Below, in pieces: positions 18,961 through 26,449 of a DNA stretch of 64,000 nucleotides; the first letter of the stretch is position 1; each line of letters starts with the position of its first letter. This stretch comes from DASSFZ01 sp035283185 (lineage in GTDB: Bacteria; Chloroflexota; Anaerolineae; Fen-1058). The stretch is from assembly GCA_035283185.1 (NCBI GenBank), contig DATEUJ010000053.1:1-64000 (forward strand), written 5' to 3'. Under the pieces are notes generated by a model, which had not been told where the DNA came from, ran no database searches, and saw only the letters and a program-made list of their open reading frames with translations. Both the position numbers and the translations under genes were made by a program.

Positions 18961-20529
18961 TTACTCCCGATAGTGACACCCCATGCTGGTCTTGTTTTCC
19001 CAGGCGGCGGCTGCTACGATCACTGCCGTGCGCACCGCGTTACGCAGGCCGATCACCCCGTCGGTGATGCTCGTCGCCCGGTAAAACTGCTCGATCTCCG
19101 TTTCCAGGTGGCGCAGCTCGCTCAGCGCGCGCTCCAGGCGCCGCGTCGTGCGCACCAGCCCGACGTAGTTCCACATCATCTGCTTGATCGTGCTCATGTC
19201 TTGCTGGATCAGCGCCGGATCGGGCGGCTTCAGCCCGTCGTCGCGCCACGCCGGGATGTCGGCCGCGTTCGGCGTCTCGCGCTCGGCCCGATGCTCCAAA
19301 ATGTGGCGCGCCGTGCGATGCCCCCACAACAGCCCTTCGAGCAGCGACGTGCTCGCCAGCCGGTTCGCGCCGTGCACACCCGTGCAGGCCACTTCGCCGA
19401 CGGCGTACAATCGATCGAGCGTCGTGCATCCCCATTCGTCGACCCACACGCCGCCGCATGCATAGTGCGCGCCGGGCACGACGGGCGCCAGGTCGCGCGT
19501 GATATCTACGTCGTAGGCCAGGCACGCCTGATAAATATTGGGAAAGTGTTCTCGGATGCGCTGTTCGGAGATGGTCGAGCGAAGGTCGAGATACACATTG
19601 GGCGCATCGCGCATCAGCATCTCGCGGTAGATGCTGCGCGCTACAACGTCGCGCGGCGCGAGGTCTCTCCACTCCGCGTCGTAGTTTTGCATGAAGGGGT
19701 CGCCGTTTGCGTTGACGAGCCTGGCGCCTTCGCCGCGAACCGCTTCCGAGATTAAAAAGCGTGGCGCTTGCGGATGGTAGAAAGTCGTCGGGTGAAACTG
19801 GACGAATTCCATGTTGATGACACGCGCTCCCGCGCGGTAGGCCATCGCCACGCCGTCGCCGCGCGCGCCGGCCGGGTTCGTCGTGCAGAGGAAAATCTGT
19901 CCCAGGCCGCCGGTCGCCAGGATGGTGTAGCGCGCCAGGCACCGAATGACCCGATCGGCGGCTTGATCGAGGACATACGCGCCGACGCACGACTGCGGCT
20001 CGTAGACGGCCAGCCGGTTCAGCGCGTGGTGGGAAGGCGTGAGCAAATCGATCGCCGTGTGGCCGGTGAGCAGCGTGACATTCCTGTGCGCGCGCAGCGC
20101 CTCCAGGAGCGCGACTTCGATCGCCTTGCCGGTGGCGTCGGCGGCGTGGACGATGCGCGGCACGGAGTGGCCGCCCTCGAGCGCCAGCGAGTGCTCGCCG
20201 TCCGCGTTTCGATCGAATTGCACTCCGACCCGCTCCATCAGCGTCTGCCGGACGAGAGGCGGCCCCTCTTCGGCCAGGATGGTCACGGCTTTCGGGTTGC
20301 TGTGTCCCGCGCCGGCGCGAAACACGTCCTCTGCCAGCAGCGCCGGCGAATCGTCCGCGCCCCGATAAATGATCCCGCCCTGCGCGTAGTACGTGTTCGA
20401 CTCGCCCGGCTCCTGCGCGCGCGTGACGACGGCGACGGGGATGCCGGCGTCGGCGAGTTGGAGCGCGGCGACGCCGCCCGCGATGCCGCAGCCAATGATC
20501 AATACTTCGGTCTCAACGATCTCGTTCAT
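18961..20529 (-). CDS. nadB: L-aspartate oxidase NadB
   Basis: A 522-residue FAD enzyme that oxidises L-aspartate to iminoaspartate, first step of de novo NAD synthesis. Seen: dinucleotide motif VLIIGCGIAGGVAALQLA, NTYYAQGGI, the active-site EFVQFHPTTF near 240, LISEAVRGEGA, PGAHYACGGVWVDEWG, YAVGEVACTGVHGANRLASTS, and a helical C-terminus. Last gene of nadC-nadA-nadB, all on the minus strand. Its TAA stop falls on the edge of an ACTGATAACTG simple repeat. Confidence 0.96.
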   Translation of the reverse strand: MNEIVETEVLIIGCGIAGGVAALQLADAGIPVAVVTRAQEPGESNTYYAQGGIIYRGADDSPALLAEDVFRAGAGHSNPKAVTILAEEGPPLVRQTLMERVGVQFDRNADGEHSLALEGGHSVPRIVHAADATGKAIEVALLEALRAHRNVTLLTGHTAIDLLTPSHHALNRLAVYEPQSCVGAYVLDQAADRVIRCLARYTILATGGLGQIFLCTTNPAGARGDGVAMAYRAGARVINMEFVQFHPTTFYHPQAPRFLISEAVRGEGARLVNANGDPFMQNYDAEWRDLAPRDVVARSIYREMLMRDAPNVYLDLRSTISEQRIREHFPNIYQACLAYDVDITRDLAPVVPGAHYACGGVWVDEWGCTTLDRLYAVGEVACTGVHGANRLASTSLLEGLLWGHRTARHILEHRAERETPNAADIPAWRDDGLKPPDPALIQQDMSTIKQMMWNYVGLVRTTRRLERALSELRHLETEIEQFYRATSITDGVIGLRNAVRTAVIVAAAAWENKTSMGCHYRE

Positions 20530-20560
20530 GGAGAGTGGGGGTGCTTGTTAACGCGAGAAT

Positions 20561-20628
20561 GCCACGGAGACACAGAGCCACAGAGGGAGAATACGAAGCT
20601 ATCTCCGTGCCTCCATGCCTCTGTGGCT
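20561..20628. repeat. Palindromic repeat between nadA and nadB
   Basis: Arms AGCCACAGAG / CTCTGTGGCT with flanking CACGGAGACACAG / CTCCGTGCCTC; a CACAGAG-type intergenic repeat in the 109-base gap. Confidence 0.65.
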
Positions 20629-20638
20629 AATCCACCGG

Positions 20639-21691
20639 TCAGTCTCGGCCACCGATCGCGCCGACGGCGACCATCCGCTCGACGGCCTGCGCGGCTCGCA
20701 CGCGGACGCCTTCCGGGACGTCGATCACATACTGGTTCAGCTTCAGCGCGTCGAGCGTGTCTTCCAGCGTGATCTGGTTCATGTGCGGGCAGCGCACACT
20801 GCACAGCCGCAGCATTTCCTTGTCAGGGTTCGCCGCCATGATATTGTCGCCCATCGCGCATTCCGTCAGCAGCAGGTAGCGCGGCGCGTTCGTCTTCTGG
20901 ACGTGCCTAATCATCGCCGTCGTGCTGCCGGAATAATCGGACGCAGCCACTACCTCCGGGCTGCACTCCGGGTGGGCCAGGATCATCACGTCGGGGAACT
21001 GCTCCCGGACGCTGCGAATGTCTTGCACGGTGAATTTCTCGTGGACTTCGCAGCGCCCGTGCCAGCCGATCATCTGGTAATCCAGCTCGGTCGAGGCGCC
21101 GGGATCGGCGTGCAGCGTCGGGAAGATGATGTGCTTTCCCGTCTCTCTCGCGACGTTGCGCGCCAGGTACTCGTCGGGCAGGAAGATCACGGTATCCGTT
21201 CCGAGCGACTCGACGACCGCCTTCGCGTTGCTCGACGTGCAGCAGATGTCGCTCTCCGCCTTCACGTCGGCGTAGGTGTTGACGTAAGTGACAACCGGCA
21301 CACCCGGGAATCGCCGTCGCAACTGGCGCACGTCTTCGGCGGTGATGCTGGCGGCCAGCGAGCACCCGGCTTTCGTCGAAGGCAGCAGCACCAACTTCGT
21401 CGGATTGAGCAGTTTCGCCGTCTCGGCCATGAACTTCACGCCGCAGAAGACGATGATGTCCTTGTCCGTCTTCGCCGCGATGCGGCTGAGCTCGAGCGAG
21501 TCGCCGGTGTAATCCGGGATGGAGTGGAACAGCGCCGGCTCCATGTAATTGTGCCCCAGGATGACGGCGTTCTTCTCGGCTTTGAGCCGGTTGATCTCGT
21601 CGGCGAGGACTGCCTTGCGGCGCAGCTCGAAATCCGGAACCACGTCGTGCAGTTTCGCCTTCATCTGTTCGTACAACGCTTCGGCTGACAT
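20639..21691 (-). CDS. nadA: Quinolinate synthase NadA
   Basis: Condenses iminoaspartate with dihydroxyacetone phosphate to quinolinate using one [4Fe-4S] cluster. Seen: VILGHNYMEPALFHSIPDY, GDSLELSR, VFCGVKFMAETAKLL (first cluster Cys), AGCSLA, HPECSPEVV, LTECAMGDN and RCPHMNQITLEDTL, which together supply the three cluster ligands of the family. 350 residues from the ATG at 21691, which has GGAGG seven bases upstream; an ATG four codons earlier lacks such a site. Confidence 0.96.
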   Translation of the reverse strand: MSAEALYEQMKAKLHDVVPDFELRRKAVLADEINRLKAEKNAVILGHNYMEPALFHSIPDYTGDSLELSRIAAKTDKDIIVFCGVKFMAETAKLLNPTKLVLLPSTKAGCSLAASITAEDVRQLRRRFPGVPVVTYVNTYADVKAESDICCTSSNAKAVVESLGTDTVIFLPDEYLARNVARETGKHIIFPTLHADPGASTELDYQMIGWHGRCEVHEKFTVQDIRSVREQFPDVMILAHPECSPEVVAASDYSGSTTAMIRHVQKTNAPRYLLLTECAMGDNIMAANPDKEMLRLCSVRCPHMNQITLEDTLDALKLNQYVIDVPEGVRVRAAQAVERMVAVGAIGGRD

Positions 21692-21713
21692 ACTATCCTC
21701 CATTAGCTTTTTC

Positions 21714-21895
21714 GGGACGCGGATAAACGCGGATTGCGCTGATTTAAGGCTTGAGAGCCTATCCGAAAACCACCGGAGTGCGGACTGTGCGTAGCCCCCT
21801 TTAGGGTTAGTCCGCTTCAGATGCGGCAGGCTGAAGCCTGCACTCCAGTTTTCGGATAGGTTCTAATCTGCGTTCATCCGCGTTAATCAGCGTCC
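21714..21895. repeat. Nested composite palindrome between nadC and nadA
   Basis: An inner 103-base element (21758-21860) has arms CCTATCCGAAAAC / GTTTTCGGATAGG, extended by GGAGTGC / GCACTCC. It sits inside outer arms of another family (GACGCGGATAAACGCGGATT against AATCTGCGTTCATCCGCG, the reverse complement with a few changes). A relative of the inner element is at 42542-42656. Confidence 0.8.
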
Positions 21896-22827
21896 GAAAA
21901 CTTAGTTCCGGCGAGAGGCCGCGCTGTCGGGTCGAGCTCCAGGCTGATGTCCAGCGCTCGCACGGAGTGTGTGAGGGCGCCGACCGAGATGGTGTCGACC
22001 CCGGTCGCGGCGACCTCCGCCACGTTCTCCAGGGTCACGTTGCCCGACGCTTCGAGCGGCGTGCGCCCGTTCGCCAGGTGTACGGCCTGCCGCATCTCGT
22101 CCAGGCTCATATTGTCGAGCAGAATCCGATCCACGTCGAGCGGCAAGGCTTCTTCAAGCTCGGCCAGCGACTTAACCTCCACCTCGATCGGGCGGCGTCG
22201 ATCGTCGGCGGCGCGCACGCGCGCCACGGCTTGGCTGATGCTCCCCACGGCGGCGATGTGATTATCCTTGATCAGCACCATATCGTACAGCCCGAAACGG
22301 TGATTCTGGCCGCCGCCGATGCGCACCGCCCACTTATCGAGCAGGCGCAAGCCGGGCGCCGTTTTGCGCGTGTCCAGGATCACCGCCCGCGTGCCTTCGA
22401 CGGCCTGCACGAAACGCCGGGTGAGCGTCGCGATTCCCGACATCCGCTGCAAGAAATTCAAGGCGACGCGCTCTGCAGTCAGCAGCGCCTGGCACGGCCC
22501 CCTGACGGCTGCGAATACCTGGCCGGGTTGCACGACATCGCCGTCGAGGACCTGCGGTGTGAATTGCACACGCCTGTCAACCAGCTCGAAGGTCAGCTGC
22601 GCAATGGCCAGCCCGGCGATCACGCCAGGCTCTTTCGCGACAAACCGGCCGCCGAGCGTCGCGTCGGTCGGGATGGTGAAGAGCGTCGTCGCGTCGCCGT
22701 CGCCGATGTCTTCCTCCAGCGCGCGGCGCACGGCCGGCGCAACCTGATCAAGTATCTCATCTAATTGGAGCGCCGCCAGTTCCTTCATATCCCAGCCCGG
22801 TTTGCCCTGACGCGTAGCAGTCGCCAT
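21883..22827 (-). CDS. nadC: Nicotinate-nucleotide pyrophosphorylase (carboxylating) NadC
   Basis: Converts quinolinate and PRPP to nicotinate mononucleotide. 314 residues from ATG 22827; an ATG 13 codons later is an alternative. Seen: RALEEDIGDGDATT, GVIAGLAIAQ, ERVALNFLQRMSGIAT, DTRKTAPGLRLLDKWAVRIGGG with HR and Lys for substrate binding, LIKDNHI and a C-terminal VDTISVGALTHS. First gene of the nad operon with its own promoter and a palindrome over the -10. Its last residues FSDAD and the stop come from the outer arm of the downstream repeat. Confidence 0.96.
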   Translation of the reverse strand: MATATRQGKPGWDMKELAALQLDEILDQVAPAVRRALEEDIGDGDATTLFTIPTDATLGGRFVAKEPGVIAGLAIAQLTFELVDRRVQFTPQVLDGDVVQPGQVFAAVRGPCQALLTAERVALNFLQRMSGIATLTRRFVQAVEGTRAVILDTRKTAPGLRLLDKWAVRIGGGQNHRFGLYDMVLIKDNHIAAVGSISQAVARVRAADDRRRPIEVEVKSLAELEEALPLDVDRILLDNMSLDEMRQAVHLANGRTPLEASGNVTLENVAEVAATGVDTISVGALTHSVRALDISLELDPTARPLAGTKFSDAD

Positions 22828-22862
22828 TGCCGCGCGCGGCGAAGACTCCCGTATTTGAGGGT

Positions 22863-22892
22863 TAGTGTACCCTAAACACTATCTGGCGTCAA
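22863..22892 (-). promoter_or_regulatory. nadC promoter with overlapping inverted repeat
   Basis: Minus strand: TTGACG (22892-22887), 17-base spacer, TACACT (22869-22864). The inverted repeat TAGTGT-N7-ACACTA (22863-22881) covers the -10 and the start of the spacer, the usual place for a repressor site. Which regulator would bind is not known. Confidence 0.65.
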
Positions 22893-22921
22893 GTTGCGAA
22901 ATTCGTGCTCGGCGACGACGA

Positions 22922-22951
22922 TTGGCAGGTTTCTGGGAATCAAGTTATAAT
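22922..22951 (+). promoter_or_regulatory. Promoter of the aspS leader
   Basis: TTGGCA, 18-base spacer, TATAAT; six bases after the -10 comes the ATG of the leader peptide, so its mRNA would begin at or next to that ATG (leaderless). Confidence 0.75.
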
Positions 22952-22957
22952 GCCGCC

Positions 22958-23023
22958 ATGCTGAAACGAGTCTCGGTGGTCGACAATCGCGACGATAATG
23001 ACGGCGATGCCCAAGGGCGTTGA
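22958..23023 (+). CDS. Asp-rich leader peptide of aspS (attenuator)
   Basis: A 21-codon ORF reading MLKRVSVVDNRDDNDGDAQGR and ending TGA. Five of 21 codons are Asp (codons 9, 12, 13, 15, 17), plus two Asn. It directly precedes aspS, the gene for aspartyl-tRNA synthetase, and is followed by a terminator hairpin. This is the design of a ribosome-mediated attenuator: low charged tRNA-Asp stalls the ribosome in the Asp run. The function is inferred from codon content, position and RNA pairing. Confidence 0.75.
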   Translation: MLKRVSVVDNRDDNDGDAQGR

Positions 23024-23041
23024 TCGTTTCGTCGCACGCGT

Positions 23042-23106
23042 TGTCCGGAAACACCGGCCGGACAGAAACGAACACCGCCCTCACCCGCGAGGGCGGTTTC
23101 ATTTTC
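23042..23106 (+). promoter_or_regulatory. aspS transcription attenuator (terminator and competing pairings)
   Basis: Terminator: ACCGCCCTC / GAGGGCGGT (23074-23097), a perfect 9-bp stem with 6-base loop, then TTCATTTT. A separate hairpin TGTCCGG / CCGGACA lies at 23042-23064. The bases AGGGCG at 23014-23019, at the end of the leader ORF, can pair with CGCCCT in the 5' arm of the terminator, giving an antiterminator. Confidence 0.7.
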
Positions 23107-23231
23107 GAGAGGACTGGACATTGGCAAATCACCGGAGTCAAGGCTTTAGCCGGACATATCTTGCGGTGAAAACCGGCTCGATTCCGGCCCAAGATCTAGC
23201 ACTTGCCACACTCCAGGAGAGGAGCAGACTG

Positions 23232-24992
23232 ATGTACCGGACACACACTTGCGGAGAGCTGCGCCTCACGCATGTCGGCCAATCGGTCACGCTCGCCGGC
23301 TGGCTGCACAAGCGGCGCGACCACGGCGGCCTAATCTTCATCGACCTGCGCGACCGCTACGGCGTCACGCAGGTCGTCGTCGATCCGTCGCAGGCCGAGG
23401 CGTACGCGGCTGCCGACAAGGCGCGCGGCGAGTTCGTGCTGCGCGTCGAGGGGACGGTGCGCGCGCGCCCGGAGGGCCTGGCGAACCCGAACCTGGCGAC
23501 AGGCGCGATCGAAATCGCCGCCTCTTGGATCGAGATACTCAGCTCGGCCAAACCGCTCCCACTGCCCGTCGACGACGACGGCTACAAGGTCGACGAGTCT
23601 TTGCGCCTGAAGTATCGCTATCTCGACTTGCGGCGCTCGCGCATGCAGTCGAATCTCGTCCTGCGTCACAAGGTCGTGAAATTCATTCGCGACTACCTCG
23701 ACGCGCGGGGCTTCGTCGAGGTCGAGACGCCGATCATGATCAAGAGCACGCCGGAGGGCGCTCGCGACTACGTCGTGCCGAGCCGCCTGCAGCCCGGCAG
23801 GTTCTACGCGCTGCCGCAGTCGCCGCAGCAGTTGAAACAGTTGTTGATGGTCGCCGGATACGACCGCTATTTCCAGATCGCGCGCTGCTTCCGCGACGAA
23901 GACCTGCGTGGAGACCGGCAGCCAGAGTTCACCCAGCTCGACCTCGAGATGTCGTTCGTCGAGCGCGGCGATGTGCTGGCGACGGTGGAGGGCCTCCTCA
24001 CGGCGATGATCCCGGCCGTCGCGCCGCGCAAGCGCGTCCTCTCGCCCTTCCCGCAGCTCCCGTACCTCGAAGCGATGGCGCGCTACGGCTCGGACAAGCC
24101 CGACCTGCGCTTCGGCATGGAGCTGGTCGACCTGAGCGATGCCCTGGCCGGAAGCGATTTCAATGTCTTCCGATCGACGATTGCGCGCGGCGGCGTCGTC
24201 AAGGCGCTCTGCGCGAGAGGATGCGCCGGATATTCGCGCAAAGAAGTCGACGCGCTCACGGCCCTGGCGCAAGCGAACGGCGCGAAAGGTCTCGCCACGC
24301 TGGCCTGGGCGGGCGACGGCCTCAAGGGCACGCTCGCGAAATTCCTGAAAGAGAGCGAAATCGCGCAGATTGCGGGCCGGCTGGGGGCAGGGGATGGCGA
24401 TCTGGCTTTGATCGTCGCCGATCAGGAATCCGTCGCGAATAAAGCGCTCGGCGCGCTTCGGCTCGAGTTCCGCGACCGGCTGAACCTCGCCGATCCCGAC
24501 TTGTTGGCCTTCGGCTGGGTGATCGACTTCCCGATGTTCGAGTGGAACGCCGAGGAGAACCGCTGGGACGCAGCCCATCACCCGTTCACGATGCCGAAAG
24601 CCGAGCACCTCGACCGCCTGGAATCCGATCCCGCGTCCGCCCTGAGCGATGCCTACGATCTGGTGTGCAACGGGTACGAGCTGAGCAGCGGCAGCATTCG
24701 AATCCATCGGCGCGACATACAGAACCGCGTCTTCAGGCTGTTGGGCTATTCCGAAGAAGAGACGCAGCGGCGATTCGGCCACATGCTCGAGGCGTTCGAA
24801 TTCGGCGCGCCGCCGCATGGCGGCATGGCGCCCGGCATCGACCGGCTCCTGATGCTGCTGGCCGACGAGCCGAACATTCGCGAGGTCATACCGTTCCCCA
24901 AGACGGCCAGCGGCAGCGATCTGATGACCGACGCGCCGTCGCCCATCGACAATCGCCAGTTGCGCGAGCTGCGTTTGAAGATCGTTGAATGA
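23232..24992 (+). CDS. aspS: Aspartyl-tRNA synthetase
   Basis: A 586-residue bacterial-type class IIb synthetase. N-terminal OB anticodon-binding domain with GWLHKRRDHGGLIFIDLRDRYG, then motif 1 around FVEVETPIMIKSTPEGARDY, motif 2 FRDEDLRGDRQPEFTQLDLEMSF, the bacterial GAD insert (about 280-420), and motif 3 APPHGGMAPGIDRLLML. The ATG at 23232 follows AGGAGAGGAG; the frame is open 78 codons further upstream but that part is the leader RNA. Whether it is discriminating or also charges tRNA-Asn is not decided here. Confidence 0.97.
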   Translation: MYRTHTCGELRLTHVGQSVTLAGWLHKRRDHGGLIFIDLRDRYGVTQVVVDPSQAEAYAAADKARGEFVLRVEGTVRARPEGLANPNLATGAIEIAASWIEILSSAKPLPLPVDDDGYKVDESLRLKYRYLDLRRSRMQSNLVLRHKVVKFIRDYLDARGFVEVETPIMIKSTPEGARDYVVPSRLQPGRFYALPQSPQQLKQLLMVAGYDRYFQIARCFRDEDLRGDRQPEFTQLDLEMSFVERGDVLATVEGLLTAMIPAVAPRKRVLSPFPQLPYLEAMARYGSDKPDLRFGMELVDLSDALAGSDFNVFRSTIARGGVVKALCARGCAGYSRKEVDALTALAQANGAKGLATLAWAGDGLKGTLAKFLKESEIAQIAGRLGAGDGDLALIVADQESVANKALGALRLEFRDRLNLADPDLLAFGWVIDFPMFEWNAEENRWDAAHHPFTMPKAEHLDRLESDPASALSDAYDLVCNGYELSSGSIRIHRRDIQNRVFRLLGYSEEETQRRFGHMLEAFEFGAPPHGGMAPGIDRLLMLLADEPNIREVIPFPKTASGSDLMTDAPSPIDNRQLRELRLKIVE

Positions 24993-25062
24993 AGGGTTGA
25001 CCTGATGTTATGACCATCTGCCTATTGCGCCTTAAAAATCTTTGGGCGCGCGTAAAAATCGC

Positions 25063-25091
25063 TTGCGAGAACGCGGCATCTGTGGTATAGT
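25063..25091 (+). promoter_or_regulatory. Promoter of the 6S-like RNA
   Basis: TTGCGA, 17-base spacer, TATAGT, with the RNA's closing stem beginning about 10 bases later. Confidence 0.65.
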
Positions 25092-25097
25092 GGAAAA

Positions 25098-25280
25098 CGA
25101 ACCCTGCCGTGCGCGTGATGTCGCCCACGCGTTTTGAGCCAACACCCATACTTAGGGAGCCGTTTCTCTCGTCAGGGACGCGGTAGCCGTGAGGCAAGGC
25201 AGAACTGACAGGTCAGGCTCCCACCTGCGAGAGCAGGTTCAAAACTCTGCGGCACACGGCATGGCGGGGCTATTTCCTGA
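25098..25280 (+). ncRNA. ssrS: Probable 6S RNA (SsrS)
   Basis: A non-coding unit with its own promoter and terminator folds into a long rod: closing stem CCCTGCC / GGCGGGG (25102-25108 with 25263-25269, continued by GUGC pairs), middle stem GTTTTGAGCC / GGTTCAAAAC (25131-25140 with 25236-25245), upper stem GGGAGCC / GGCTCCC (25155-25161 with 25216-25222), and a small hairpin ACCTGC-GAGA-GCAGGT on the 3' side. Length, rod shape, central open region and 3'-side small hairpin match 6S RNA, which binds the housekeeping RNA polymerase. The SRP RNA and tmRNA signatures are absent. Assigned by structure, not by sequence match. Confidence 0.6.
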
Positions 25281-25282
25281 TG

Positions 25283-25310
25283 AAGGCCACTCACACTGAG
25301 TGGCCTTCTT
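25283..25310 (+). terminator. Terminator of the 6S-like RNA
   Basis: AAGGCCACTCA / TGAGTGGCCTT, a perfect 11-bp stem with a 3-base loop, followed by CTTACTTA. Confidence 0.8.
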
Positions 25311-25317
25311 ACTTACC

Positions 25318-25347
25318 TTGACACAGCCGTTTCAAATGTGCTAATCT
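25318..25347 (+). promoter_or_regulatory. Promoter of the MBL gene
   Basis: TTGACA, 18-base spacer, TAATCT; predicted start about 27 bases before the ATG at 25381. Confidence 0.65.
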
Positions 25348-25380
25348 TACGCCCGTCCCATCTCATCGCGCGGCAGCGCT

Positions 25381-26427
25381 ATGCATCGAGAACGAATCGC
25401 CGACGACGTCTACGTTTTTACAAGCGACCTTTACGCCCAGGTCACGGCCGGCGCGGTGGTCACCTCGGAGGGCGCGGTCGTCATCGACACGCTGCCGTTC
25501 CCATCCGAGACACGAAAGCTCCTGGAGTTCCTGAGCGAGCGCTCGCCGCTCGGCATCCGCTACCTGATCCTCACTCATTATCACGCCGACCACACGCTGG
25601 GGGCAAGCTTGTTCAGGGGCGTGCCGATCATCTCGCACGCGCTGTGCCGGGACTTGCTGGCCGAACGCGGCGCGACGGCTCTGGCCGGTGCGCGCGAACA
25701 GAACCCGGAGCTGTCCGAGGTGTCCCTGCGCCTGCCGGACATCGTCTTCGACGGCGGCGAGCTGTCCGTGCGCCTGGGCAACAAGACGATCGCTCTGGCT
25801 CATCTCCCCGGGCATACGGACGACTGCCTGGCGGCCTACGTGAAGGACGACAAGATCCTATTCGCCTCGGACGTGATAACGCCCGTGCCGATGATCGTCG
25901 ACGGCGATCCGCGCCGCCTGATCGAGTCACTGCGGCGCATCAAGTCCTTCGGCCTGGAGAGCATCGTGCAGGGTCACGGCGAGATGATCTTGCGCGGCGA
26001 GATCAACGAGTCGATCAATAGCAACATCAACTACCTCAGTCGCATCGTATCGCTCGTAGCGAGTCTGCAGCGGGATCGCCGGCCGCGCGAATCCGTGCGC
26101 GAGTATGGCATCGAGGCGTGCGGTAAGAGCCGCATCCCCCTCCACGGGCTGGTGCAGCAATTCCATGCCGCGAATCTTCACGCGCTGTATAACCGCATGG
26201 CCCTGGACAAGAACCTGTACCGCCTGGGTTTGCGCCTGCTCGTCGAGCAGGAGACGGCGAGGGTGGATGGCGGGAAGGCCAAGCCATCGAAGAGAGCGAC
26301 GCCCGCCGCGCAGCCGAAGAAGAAGCCTGTCTCTCGCGCTTCCAAGACCAGGCCGGGAGCTGAGAAGAGCGCCGCGCGACGTCGTAAGACGTCGCGCGCA
26401 TCGGTATCCGCGAAAGCGAAGAAGTAA
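25381..26427 (+). CDS. Metallo-beta-lactamase-fold hydrolase with histone H1-like C-terminal tail
   Basis: A 348-residue protein. Residues 1-225 form an MBL fold with THYHADHTLG (HxHxDH), LPGHTDDCLA, FASDVITPVPM and VQGHGEMI, close to the group of quinoprotein-relay/SoxH-like MBL proteins. Residues 225-280 are helical. Residues about 283-348 are a low-complexity Lys/Ala/Arg/Pro/Ser tail (SKRATPAAQPKKKPVSRAS and on) like the tail of histone H1, expected to bind nucleic acid or stay disordered. The tail suggests DNA or RNA association; the substrate is unknown. Confidence 0.8.
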   Translation: MHRERIADDVYVFTSDLYAQVTAGAVVTSEGAVVIDTLPFPSETRKLLEFLSERSPLGIRYLILTHYHADHTLGASLFRGVPIISHALCRDLLAERGATALAGAREQNPELSEVSLRLPDIVFDGGELSVRLGNKTIALAHLPGHTDDCLAAYVKDDKILFASDVITPVPMIVDGDPRRLIESLRRIKSFGLESIVQGHGEMILRGEINESINSNINYLSRIVSLVASLQRDRRPRESVREYGIEACGKSRIPLHGLVQQFHAANLHALYNRMALDKNLYRLGLRLLVEQETARVDGGKAKPSKRATPAAQPKKKPVSRASKTRPGAEKSAARRRKTSRASVSAKAKK

Positions 26428-26449
26428 TTCGACTTCTCCACACGCCGCT

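Noticed and set aside
22958..23106. T-box riboswitch upstream of aspS
   Set aside because: The conserved T-box (AGGGTGGNACCGCG) and Stem I features are not found; the Asp-rich ORF explains the terminator better.
25098..25280. SRP RNA or tmRNA
   Set aside because: The GGAAGGAAGCAGC core of SRP RNA and the tRNA-like end of tmRNA are both absent, although GGTCAGG occurs.
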